Shown here piece after piece: positions 9,129 through 17,285 of a stretch of DNA of 64,000 nt. The stretch lies in NCBI GenBank assembly GCA_009268125.1, contig WBOU01000001.1, forward strand, positions 1-64,000, read 5' to 3'. A program made the translations under genes and the position numbers. The notes beneath the pieces were generated by a model. The model was not told the DNA's origin and ran no database searches. It saw nothing but the letters and a program-made list of their open reading frames with translations. This DNA comes from Chloroflexia bacterium SDU3-3. Lineage in GTDB: Bacteria > Chloroflexota > Chloroflexia > Chloroflexales > Roseiflexaceae. The first letter of the stretch is position 1. Every line of letters starts with the position of its first letter.

Positions 9129-9162
9129 GGAGGGACATCCCCACTACACAGAAGCAGGTTGT

Positions 9163-10197
9163 ATGGCCGCTAAAGCGCACAATAAACCAAATATCCGCAT
9201 GGTCGCCGCGCGCGCCCGTCTCTCGCCAGCTACGGTCTCGCTGGCCCTGCGCGGCTCCGAGTCGATCTCGCCCGCCACGCGCGAGCGCGCCCTAGCGGCT
9301 GCCCGCGAGCTGAACTACTCGCCCGCCTCGCGCGGGCGCGCGCCCAATGTCGCGCGGGTGGCCCAGCTGCTCTACGTCACCAAAGATTTTGGCGACCGCC
9401 CGGTGACAGCCAACCCGTTCTATGGCGAGATCTTGGGCGCCGCCGAGCAAGAGGCGCTGCGCCTGGGCATGCGGCTCACGTTCTGCCTTCTCTCGCCCGA
9501 GGATCGGGTGGAAGAGCAGCTGGCCTCGCTGGTGGCCAGCCACACCCCCGATGGCGTGCTGCTGGTGGGGGCCTACCCCGCCCATGTGGTGCAGCAGGTG
9601 TCCGAAACGCTGTCCGCGCCCATGGTGCTGGTCGACAACATCATCCCGGGCGTCTCCTGCGACACCGTCATGGCCGACGACTTCTATGGCGCGCTGCTGG
9701 CCACCCGCCACCTGATCGACCTGGGCCATCGCCAGATCGGGGTGGCGGTGGGCGAGTACAGCCCCAGCCTCGCGGCCCGCCAGCGCGGCTACCGCGCCGC
9801 ATGCACCGATGCTGGCCTTGCCATGCTGCCGCCCACCATCACTGTCTGGGATCGCCCGCACATGCAGGCCAGCCTTGAGGCCCTGTTTGCCCAGCCCGAT
9901 CGGCCCACCGCGCTTTTCTGCGTCACCGACTATATCGCGGTGTATGTGATGGGGCTGCTGCGCGACCTAGGGCTGCGCGTTCCCGATGATGTATCGGTGG
10001 TCGGCTTCGACAACTTCCCAATCGCGCGCATGGCCCACCCGCCGCTCACCACCCTGGCCAACTATCCCGAGGCGATGGGCCGCATCGCGGTGCAGCGCCT
10101 GATCTCACGGATCAAGGGTGAGACCCTGCCCGGCCTGAACATAACGGTCTCGACCAACCTGGTTATCCGCGATTCAGTCCGCAAAATAGAGCTGTAG
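9163..10197 (+). CDS. LacI-family transcriptional regulator
   Basis: Regulator of 344 residues. The N-terminal helix-turn-helix reads IRMVAARARLSPATVSLALRG, and the hinge helix region NYSPASRG follows. The rest is a periplasmic-binding-protein-like effector domain with VSVVGFDNFPIARMAHPPLTT, typical of GalR/LacI proteins. The ATG at 9163 is preferred: AGCAGG lies upstream, and the earlier in-frame ATG lies in the -10 box. The usual LacI start 'TIKDVA' is replaced by NIRMVA. It is divergent from the sugar transporter operon and is the obvious candidate to repress it in the absence of an oligosaccharide ligand. Confidence 0.92.
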   Translation: MAAKAHNKPNIRMVAARARLSPATVSLALRGSESISPATRERALAAARELNYSPASRGRAPNVARVAQLLYVTKDFGDRPVTANPFYGEILGAAEQEALRLGMRLTFCLLSPEDRVEEQLASLVASHTPDGVLLVGAYPAHVVQQVSETLSAPMVLVDNIIPGVSCDTVMADDFYGALLATRHLIDLGHRQIGVAVGEYSPSLAARQRGYRAACTDAGLAMLPPTITVWDRPHMQASLEALFAQPDRPTALFCVTDYIAVYVMGLLRDLGLRVPDDVSVVGFDNFPIARMAHPPLTTLANYPEAMGRIAVQRLISRIKGETLPGLNITVSTNLVIRDSVRKIEL

Positions 10198-10250
10198 CGA
10201 CACCACAAGGCCCCGGCCAGCACCGTGCTGGCCGGGGCCTTGTGGTGTCG
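10198..10250. terminator. 26-bp perfect inverted repeat between convergent genes
   Basis: Starting at the base after the LacI stop, arms of 26 bases (10198-10223 and 10225-10250) match perfectly around a single central base. The sequence separates the rightward LacI gene from the leftward binding-protein gene and would form a very stable hairpin in either transcript. No T-tract follows, so termination would be of a non-classical kind. Confidence 0.7.
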
Positions 10251-10261
10251 GATAGACGGAC

Positions 10262-11164
10262 CTAGCCCCCGAGCAGCTGCTCCAGCCGCTCGATCAGCTG
10301 CCGCTGTCCCTGGAACCCTGGGTAGGCGCAGCGATCGATCAGATAGACATGCCCTTTGCGCACGGCGGGCAGGCTGGCCCAGCCCGGCTGCTGCTGCAGC
10401 CACGCCAGCGCCGGGCGATACTGCTGCTGCCCATCGTAGAACACCACCAGGCTCTCGCCATCCAGCGTCGCCAGCCCATTGGCCTCGGGCAGCGCGGCGG
10501 GCCGCAGCTCGAACCCCAGCTCGGCGAGCAGATCCCTGGCCGCGCTGGCCTCGCCCAGCTGTAGCGCGCCTGCGGCACCCTGGCGGATATGGGCCACCGA
10601 TACGGTCTTGCCCGCAGGCCACCGCGCGCTCGCGTGCGCGATGCTGGTGTGCAGCGTGTTTAGATCATCCTGGGCCTGCTCGTGCAGCCCGAAGAGGTCA
10701 AGCGTCTCGGCATATTGCCGCGCTGGCTCGCTGCTCACCAGGGTGAGCGGCGCAATACCCCGCAGCTGCTGCTCGATCTCGGGCGTGACAAACGAGCGCG
10801 TACCGATGATCAGGCTGGGCTGCAGCGCTGCGATCTGCTGCAGATCGAGGCCCGCCCCCGTGCGGAGGATCTGCACGTTCGCGTGGTCGATCTGGGCATC
10901 CTGTAGCTCGGCGGTGCTGTGCTCGATCAGTGCTGCGCTGGGACGGATGCCCACGCTCAGCAGGTCGGCTAGCATGTCTTCACCGCCCAGGCTGATGATC
11001 CGATCGTGCGCGGGAGATGGGGGCGTATACGAGATAAGGCTTGTATGCGTGCGCGGTTGCTGCGCGTGGGTGGGGATCACATCCACGATCTGCGATGTGG
11101 CCCGCCCGCACATCGTCAGCGCCAGCCCCATCAGCGTCCATGAAAGAAGGTAGAGTAGCCGCAT
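10262..11164 (-). CDS. Helical-backbone metal/cobalamin-type binding lipoprotein
   Basis: Protein of 300 residues resembling the FecB/FepB/BtuF group of ABC receptors for ferric siderophores, haem or cobalamin. RIISLGGEDMLADLLSVGIRPSA is the usual N-lobe start, and DGQQQYRPALAWLQQQPGWASLPAVRKGHVYLI the usual end of the C-lobe. The N-terminus (MRLLYLLSWTLMGLALTMC) is a lipoprotein signal with lipobox LTMC. The start at 11164 follows GGAAG at a good distance. No permease or ATPase gene lies beside it, so the receptor is an orphan in this window. The ligand cannot be told from sequence. Confidence 0.82.
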   Translation of the reverse strand: MRLLYLLSWTLMGLALTMCGRATSQIVDVIPTHAQQPRTHTSLISYTPPSPAHDRIISLGGEDMLADLLSVGIRPSAALIEHSTAELQDAQIDHANVQILRTGAGLDLQQIAALQPSLIIGTRSFVTPEIEQQLRGIAPLTLVSSEPARQYAETLDLFGLHEQAQDDLNTLHTSIAHASARWPAGKTVSVAHIRQGAAGALQLGEASAARDLLAELGFELRPAALPEANGLATLDGESLVVFYDGQQQYRPALAWLQQQPGWASLPAVRKGHVYLIDRCAYPGFQGQRQLIERLEQLLGG

Positions 11165-11564
11165 GGTCATTCTTCCGCACTTTTCGTCTATCACAGGCCA
11201 TAGCTCAGAACCGACATGTCGGGCGTGCCTACTGCTTGATAGCTGGCTTGTTACGGTGGTGTACGCTCACGCCATCGTGGGCTATGAGATACACGAATCG
11301 CATCTGCTTGGATGTTCAAGGCGCGCTCATCTCGTTACAAGTATTCGATTTGATGAATGAGAGATAAATTAGCAGGAAGAATACTACGTTTTTTGAGAAA
11401 TTACTAGCCCCAAATTGTACAAAAAGAGACTATTTGGCTCGATAATGCCAAATAGCCTGCACTCTATGCTGGTATAGCGCTATTTTTAGTCCATATGTGT
11501 TGTTTAATATACAACAGCTCCACCAATTCTGGTGGAGCTGTTGTGCGCTGGCTGGCCCTACAGG
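11165..11564. other. 400-base intergenic region with two hairpins
   Basis: The centre (about 11340-11510) is noticeably AT-rich. It holds an inverted repeat CTATTTGGC (11430-11438) / GCCAAATAG (11447-11455) with an 8-base loop. It ends with a 15-bp hairpin at 11511-11544, listed separately. I find no gene and no convincing sigma70 promoter for the binding-protein gene. Confidence 0.5.
11511..11544 (-). terminator. Hairpin after the giant kinase gene
   Basis: Perfect 15-bp arms (11511-11525 and 11530-11544) with a 4-base loop, 20 bases beyond the stop of the leftward kinase gene. In the direction of transcription an AT-rich stretch follows rather than a clean T-run. Confidence 0.6.
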
Positions 11565-14500
11565 CTAGATCAGCGCGGAGATCGTGTCGGTCAGCTGGCG
11601 CAGGCTTATGGGCTTGCTCATATAATCGCTGGCCCCCGCCTCTAGGCAGCGCTCGCGGTCGCCCGGCATTGCCAGCGCGGTCATCGCTATGATTGGTATG
11701 GCCGCCAGCTGCGGGTCGGCGCGGAGGCGCTTGGTGGCCTCGATGCCATCCATGCCGGGCATTTGGATGTCCATGAGGATGATGCCGGGCCGCACCTCGC
11801 GCGCCTGCGCGATCGCCTCGGCCCCGTTGCGGGCGATCACCACGTGGTAGCCCGCATTTTCTAGGTAGTCTACCATCGTTAGGATGTTGGCCTCGTTGTC
11901 CTCGGCCAGCAGGATGGTAGGCGGCTGCTCGTGCGGGCTGTGGATAAATCTGCCCCTCTGCCCGCCAAGGCTGATCGTCTGCAGCACGTGGCGCAGTGTC
12001 GCTCGGGTGTAGGGCTTGGTCATGTGCGCCACCGCCCCCAGCTCGCTGGCCCGCCGCTGGTCATCCACCACCGATATGATCACCACCGGGATGTCTCTGG
12101 TCTTGGGATTGGCCTTCAGCTGGGCCAGCACCTCCCACCCCGAGATATCGGGCAGCAGGAGATCGAGCAAGATCAGATCGGGCTGGAACGACAGGGCCAG
12201 CGCGCAGGCCTGCGCCCCCAGGCTCGTGATCGTGCTTTCGATCTGATACTCGCTCAGATAGCGGACAATATGCTCCGCCGATGTCTGCGAATCCTCGATG
12301 ATCAGCGTTCGCCTGAAGGTTACGCTGCCCGGGGCGCTCTGCGGCGGCTTGGCGGTGGCATCGCTGGCCTGCTCGACAGGCTGCCAGGGGATAGAGATGC
12401 GGAAGCTGCTGCCCTCGCCCTGCACGCTCGATGCCGAGACGCTGCCGCCATGCAGCTCGGTCATGCGGTAGACCAGCGCCAGGCCTAGTCCGGTGCCCTC
12501 GTAGTGGCGGGTGAGGCTGCTATCGAGCTGGACAAAGGGCTGGAACAGGTGCTCCAGCTGATCGTTCGCGATGCCGATACCGGTGTCCCACACCGTGAAG
12601 TGGACAGCCTGCTGGTTCGCATCGGCCTGCACCTCTAGCCCGATCTGCCCGCCTGCGGGCGTGAACTTGACCGCGTTCGAGATCAGGTTTACCAGAATCT
12701 GCTTGAGCCGTCGCGGATCGGCCATGATCTGCCTGGCCTGTGGCTCAATGCTAGTCTTGATCGTCAGGTGCTTCTTCTGGGCGATCTGGCGGATCATGCG
12801 GGTGCTGGCTTGGCAGATCATCTCGACATTGGTTGGCTCAAGGAAGATATCCATCTTGCCCGCGCCGACCTTGGCCAGATCCAGAATATCGTTGATCAGC
12901 TCTAGCAGATGTCGGCCACTGTCCTCGATGGTCTGAAGCGAGCGCTCCTGCTGCTCGTTGAGCGGCCCGTAGGCATGCTCGCGCAGGGCCTCGGAAAGGC
13001 CTAGCACTGCGTTCAGCGGGGTGCGCAGCTCGTGGCTCATATTGGCCAAGAACTCATCTTTCAGGCGCGATGCGCGGGCGAGCTCGGCGTTGGCCGCGCT
13101 CAGGTCGGCGGTGCGCTCCTCGACGCGGCGGGCCAGCAGGGTGCGCTCTTCGGCCAGCGCCTTGGTGGCCTCCTTGTAGTCGGTGATGTCCTGGCTCATG
13201 ATCATGCCGGCCATGATCTGGCCGTGCTCGTTGCGTACCGGCAGCATGTGGGCGCGGTAGGTGTACCCCCCTATCTCGAACTCGCGGCTGATCAGTTCGC
13301 CTGTCAGCGTTTGCTCACACAGGGTTTCGATCTCATCGTAGAGGTACTGCGAGATACTGCCCTTCAGGTTCTTTCCCTCTAGCAGCTCGCTCGATAGCCC
13401 GAAGCGCCCAAGGTCGGTGCCATCGGCGATTGTGATGTTGAGATCGTGATCGAAGAGAAAGACCGAGCCGTTCGGGAAATTGTGCGCCAGCGCGCGGTAG
13501 AGCTGCTCGCTGCGCCGCAGCGCATTTTCGGCCTGCTTGCGGTCGGTGATGTCGAATGCGATGCCCTGCACAAACAGCGGCTGCCCATGGTGGTCGAGCA
13601 CGATCTTGGCGATGTCCTGCATCCACACCAGCCGCCCATCGTGGGCGAAGATCCGGTACTCGGTGGTGTGGGTTTGGCTGTGCGGTGTGCCCTGGTGGGC
13701 GATCTGGTGCACCAGCCCGCGGTCGTCGGGGTGCACCTGCCGATCCCAAAGCCCTGGGTCGCGCAGCCATGCGTCGGCGCTGAAGCCCAGAATCGTTTCG
13801 ATCTGCGGGCTGATGTACTTGCTGAAGCTGTGTGGCTCGATCGGGATGGTGTAGATGATCGCGGGCTGCTGCTCGACCAGCGTGCGGTAGCGCGCCTCGG
13901 CGCTACGCAGCGCCTCCTCCGAGCGCAGCTGCTCGCTGACATCGTGGCCGATGCACACCAGGTAGCGCTGGTCGCGCTGGAGGGTGCGCATGCCGCGCAT
14001 GGCGATGAACCGCCACTCGCCGGCGGCGCTGGCCATGCGCACCGTGATCTGGCTTCCTGCGCCACTAGCCTGGTCCGACCATGCCAGCGACGCGCGCTCG
14101 GCATCGTCGGGGTGCAGCAGGGCGTAGATCGATTGCCCGAGCAGGGCAGGCGGGTGGTGACCCAGCATCGAGTGGTACGATGGGCTGGCATAGATCATGC
14201 GGCCCTGGGCATCCAGCAGCGTGATCAGGTCGGCGGTGTGGTCGGCAATCAGGCGGTAGCGCTCCTCGCTGGCCCGGATGGCCGTCTCGGCCCGGATGCG
14301 CTCGGCCACGCGCCCAAGCTGCGCGCCCACAAACTCGAACACCTCGGTCAGCTGCTCGTCTGGCTCCATGGGCTGTTTGGAAAAGAACTCGAGCACGGCC
14401 ACGGTCTCGGCCCCGACCAGCACCGGGAAGGCGAACCCGGAGCGGATGCCGCTGGCGCTGATCAGGCGGGTGCGCAGGGTGTCCTCTACCGCGCCCAGAT

Positions 14501-17264
14501 CGCTGGCCCACTCGACCTTGCCGCTGAGCAGCACCTTGCCTGGGAGATCATCGATCAGGGCCACCTTGTTTAGCTCGGTGATGCTGCGGAAGGCGGCGAA
14601 CTCCTGCGGCTCGGAGACATACCAGATATTGCTGGATGTGAGCGCGAAGAAGCCGGTTTCGGTGGCCAGGTAGACATGCCCAAGCGGCCAGCCGAGGATC
14701 TCGCAGATATGATCGACCGCCGACTGCAGCGCCATTTCGAGCGAGCGCGCCTGGTTGGCGGCGGCGGCGATCACCTGCAGCAGCTTGTTCAGCGATGCCT
14801 GCCGCCGGATGGACTGCTCGGCCTGCTTGCGCTCGGTGATGTCGCGGGCGATGAACGAGAGCCCCACCGTGTGATCGCGCAATCGGATCGGTGATATGGT
14901 GATATTCACATCGAGCTTTCGGCCATCTTTGCGGCACCAGATCGTCTCGTTATGGATCACCTCCTGCTGCTGCTGGAGCTGCTTGTAGAATGCGCGCCGC
15001 GCATCCTGCTGCTCTGGGAGTATGAGAAAGAGCGGGGTCTGCCCGAGCGCTTCCTCGGCGGTGTAGCCTGTGATCTGCTCGGCACCTCTATTCCAGCTGG
15101 TGATGATGGTATCGAAGTCGACGCTGAAAATCGCGTCTTCTGATGAGTTAACCATGGCGGCGAACTGGCCGCGCTCCTCCTCGGCCTGCTTGCGCTCGGT
15201 GATGTCGCGGGCAATCCCCTCAATGGCAAATAGCTGACCCTGGGCATCGTAGATCGGGGTGATGTACTGCTCTGCCCAGCGGATGCTGCCATCCTTGCAG
15301 ACCCATCGGAACACGATCGGGCGGCTGTCGTGCGTTTGGGGCCGATGCTGGAGCACCATGGGCAGATCTTCGGGGTGGATGATCCGCTCGCCGAGTGTGG
15401 GGTCGGCGTAGTGCTCCTCGGGGGTGTAGCCCAGGATGCGCGTGACCGAGGGGCTGACATAGTTAAACCCTATTGGCTCGTGGTATTGGTAGCGGTAGAT
15501 GATGTCGTGGGCATTGTCGGCCAGCATGCGGAACTGGGCCTCGCGGGATTGCCGCTCTTCCTCGGCGCGCTTGCGCTCGCTGATGTCGCGGATGACACAT
15601 GCGATCACCGGCTCGCGGTCGATCGTGCTGTGCAGAATCGTGATCTCGACGGGGAAAGCGCTTCCATCGCTACGGCGGTGGCTGCCCTCGATCAGCGCCA
15701 TGTTTTGGTTGGTGGTAATGTCGGTCAGATCCTCGTCGCTCTGGAGCTGGCGAAAGGCGAGCGTGGCGAGGGTCGCGGGGTCGTAGCCATAGGCCAGGGT
15801 GGCGGCGCGGTTTGCCTCGATGATCATGCCGTCGGGCCGCAGGAACAGCACGATATCTTTGCCGTGCTCGGCCAGGATCTGGTAGCGCGCCAGGGCCTGC
15901 TCGGCCTGCTTGGTCTGGGTGATATCCACCATCAGGAAGCCGATCCCCAGCAGCTCCTGATCTTTGGTCAGCACGGGGTAGTAGTTCAGCACCAGGTTGC
16001 GCTGCTGCTGCTGTGTATCGGTGGGTAGGGTGATGATCTCGCGGTTGATGATCGGCTGCTTGGTCTCGCACACCTGCTGGAGCAGCGGGGCGATGCGTGC
16101 GCTGATTTTTGGGATGACCTCGTCGGGGGTATGCCCGATATGTTCGGCGATTGGCCGGTTGCCCATGTCGGCCAGCCACTGATTGATCATCTGGTAGCGG
16201 AAGCTAGTGTCGAGGAATGCGAAGCCGAAGGGTGCGCTCGCCACGGTGCTTTCCAGCAGCGCCAGAGCCTCATCTTTGCGCCGCATCGCCTCCTGCGCTT
16301 CGTGAAAGAGGCGGGCATTTTCCAGCGCCTGCGCGGCCAGCGTGGCCAGATCCCTGGCGGTTTGTAGGTCGTCCTCGCAGAACTGCCGCTCGGATTCGCT
16401 GATCAGCAGCGACATGGCCCCAATGAGCTGGCTGCCGATGCTGATCGGCACTACGATCAGCGATGTGACGCCGATCTGGCGGATGAGCCGCATGTGGTGC
16501 CCGTTGAATGCGGTGTTGTGCAGGTGCTCCTCGTCCAACTGCGGCAGAAATAGCGCCCTGCCCGCCGCGAGCTCCTGGAGGAGCGGGTGCTGGCTGCTCA
16601 GCGTGGATGGTGTGCCTTGCCAGGGGTTCTGGATGAGATGATGCTTTGTGGGGTTGGTGTGGGTCGCCGCGATGCGGCTGAGCTGGCCTTCCTGAAGCAG
16701 GTCGATCATACAGGCGTCGCCTAGGAACGGGACAGTCGCCTGTATAAACGCGGTCAGGGTCTTGTGGTAGTCGAGCGAGGATGTGATGGCTCTGCTGGCT
16801 TGGGCCAGGAAGCTCTGACGGCGCTGGATATTTTCGGCCTGGCTGCGTGCGGCCTTCTCCTCAAACAGTAGCTGGTCGCGCTCGTGCTCGATCTGCTTGC
16901 GCTGGGTGGTGTCGATAACGATGGCCGCAGCGCTTCTCACTCCTTGATCCATAATAGATGTGAGGCGCACCTCGACGGTGAAGACCGTGCCATCTTGCCT
17001 GCGCCCTTGGAGGTCGCGCCCATGCCCGCCCAGGTTAAAGTCGGACTGCACATAGCTGTCGCGCAATTTCGGGTGGTGCTCGCGGTGGCGCTCGGGGATG
17101 AGCTGCTCGATCGGCATGCCGAGAAGCTGATCTCGGCTGTAGCCGAAGGTGCTGGCCAGCATGTCGTTGGCGTAGGCAATCTGCCCGTGGTCATCAAGCA
17201 CGAGCAGGCCAAGCAATGCCGCATCGAGCATCTGACCAGCTTGAGAGAAAGTCATGTTGGGCAT
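11565..17264 (-). CDS. Multi-PAS/GAF hybrid histidine kinase with two receivers
   Basis: Very long sensor protein of 1899 residues with no signal peptide or membrane span, so cytosolic. Approximate order: PAS 8-120, GAF 160-315, PAS 335-455, PAS 460-570, PAS 580-690, PAS 700-820, GAF 830-990, PAS 1000-1115, PAS 1125-1250, PAS 1255-1370. These are followed by HisKA with phospho-acceptor H1411 (MSHELRTPLNAVLG), HATPase with DTGIGI and GTGLGLALV, a receiver with D1701 (LILLDLLLPD) and a second receiver with D1832 (IILMDIQMPG). Most PAS domains end in the DITERKQAE linker. The start at 17264 follows AAAGG. The gene lies 21 bp after the HD-GYP gene, in the same direction, so the two probably act in one phosphorelay. 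Signals sensed are unknown. Confidence 0.95.
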   Translation of the reverse strand: MPNMTFSQAGQMLDAALLGLLVLDDHGQIAYANDMLASTFGYSRDQLLGMPIEQLIPERHREHHPKLRDSYVQSDFNLGGHGRDLQGRRQDGTVFTVEVRLTSIMDQGVRSAAAIVIDTTQRKQIEHERDQLLFEEKAARSQAENIQRRQSFLAQASRAITSSLDYHKTLTAFIQATVPFLGDACMIDLLQEGQLSRIAATHTNPTKHHLIQNPWQGTPSTLSSQHPLLQELAAGRALFLPQLDEEHLHNTAFNGHHMRLIRQIGVTSLIVVPISIGSQLIGAMSLLISESERQFCEDDLQTARDLATLAAQALENARLFHEAQEAMRRKDEALALLESTVASAPFGFAFLDTSFRYQMINQWLADMGNRPIAEHIGHTPDEVIPKISARIAPLLQQVCETKQPIINREIITLPTDTQQQQRNLVLNYYPVLTKDQELLGIGFLMVDITQTKQAEQALARYQILAEHGKDIVLFLRPDGMIIEANRAATLAYGYDPATLATLAFRQLQSDEDLTDITTNQNMALIEGSHRRSDGSAFPVEITILHSTIDREPVIACVIRDISERKRAEEERQSREAQFRMLADNAHDIIYRYQYHEPIGFNYVSPSVTRILGYTPEEHYADPTLGERIIHPEDLPMVLQHRPQTHDSRPIVFRWVCKDGSIRWAEQYITPIYDAQGQLFAIEGIARDITERKQAEEERGQFAAMVNSSEDAIFSVDFDTIITSWNRGAEQITGYTAEEALGQTPLFLILPEQQDARRAFYKQLQQQQEVIHNETIWCRKDGRKLDVNITISPIRLRDHTVGLSFIARDITERKQAEQSIRRQASLNKLLQVIAAAANQARSLEMALQSAVDHICEILGWPLGHVYLATETGFFALTSSNIWYVSEPQEFAAFRSITELNKVALIDDLPGKVLLSGKVEWASDLGAVEDTLRTRLISASGIRSGFAFPVLVGAETVAVLEFFSKQPMEPDEQLTEVFEFVGAQLGRVAERIRAETAIRASEERYRLIADHTADLITLLDAQGRMIYASPSYHSMLGHHPPALLGQSIYALLHPDDAERASLAWSDQASGAGSQITVRMASAAGEWRFIAMRGMRTLQRDQRYLVCIGHDVSEQLRSEEALRSAEARYRTLVEQQPAIIYTIPIEPHSFSKYISPQIETILGFSADAWLRDPGLWDRQVHPDDRGLVHQIAHQGTPHSQTHTTEYRIFAHDGRLVWMQDIAKIVLDHHGQPLFVQGIAFDITDRKQAENALRRSEQLYRALAHNFPNGSVFLFDHDLNITIADGTDLGRFGLSSELLEGKNLKGSISQYLYDEIETLCEQTLTGELISREFEIGGYTYRAHMLPVRNEHGQIMAGMIMSQDITDYKEATKALAEERTLLARRVEERTADLSAANAELARASRLKDEFLANMSHELRTPLNAVLGLSEALREHAYGPLNEQQERSLQTIEDSGRHLLELINDILDLAKVGAGKMDIFLEPTNVEMICQASTRMIRQIAQKKHLTIKTSIEPQARQIMADPRRLKQILVNLISNAVKFTPAGGQIGLEVQADANQQAVHFTVWDTGIGIANDQLEHLFQPFVQLDSSLTRHYEGTGLGLALVYRMTELHGGSVSASSVQGEGSSFRISIPWQPVEQASDATAKPPQSAPGSVTFRRTLIIEDSQTSAEHIVRYLSEYQIESTITSLGAQACALALSFQPDLILLDLLLPDISGWEVLAQLKANPKTRDIPVVIISVVDDQRRASELGAVAHMTKPYTRATLRHVLQTISLGGQRGRFIHSPHEQPPTILLAEDNEANILTMVDYLENAGYHVVIARNGAEAIAQAREVRPGIILMDIQMPGMDGIEATKRLRADPQLAAIPIIAMTALAMPGDRERCLEAGASDYMSKPISLRQLTDTISALI

Positions 17265-17285
17265 AGTAAACCTTTTGTGGTCTGG

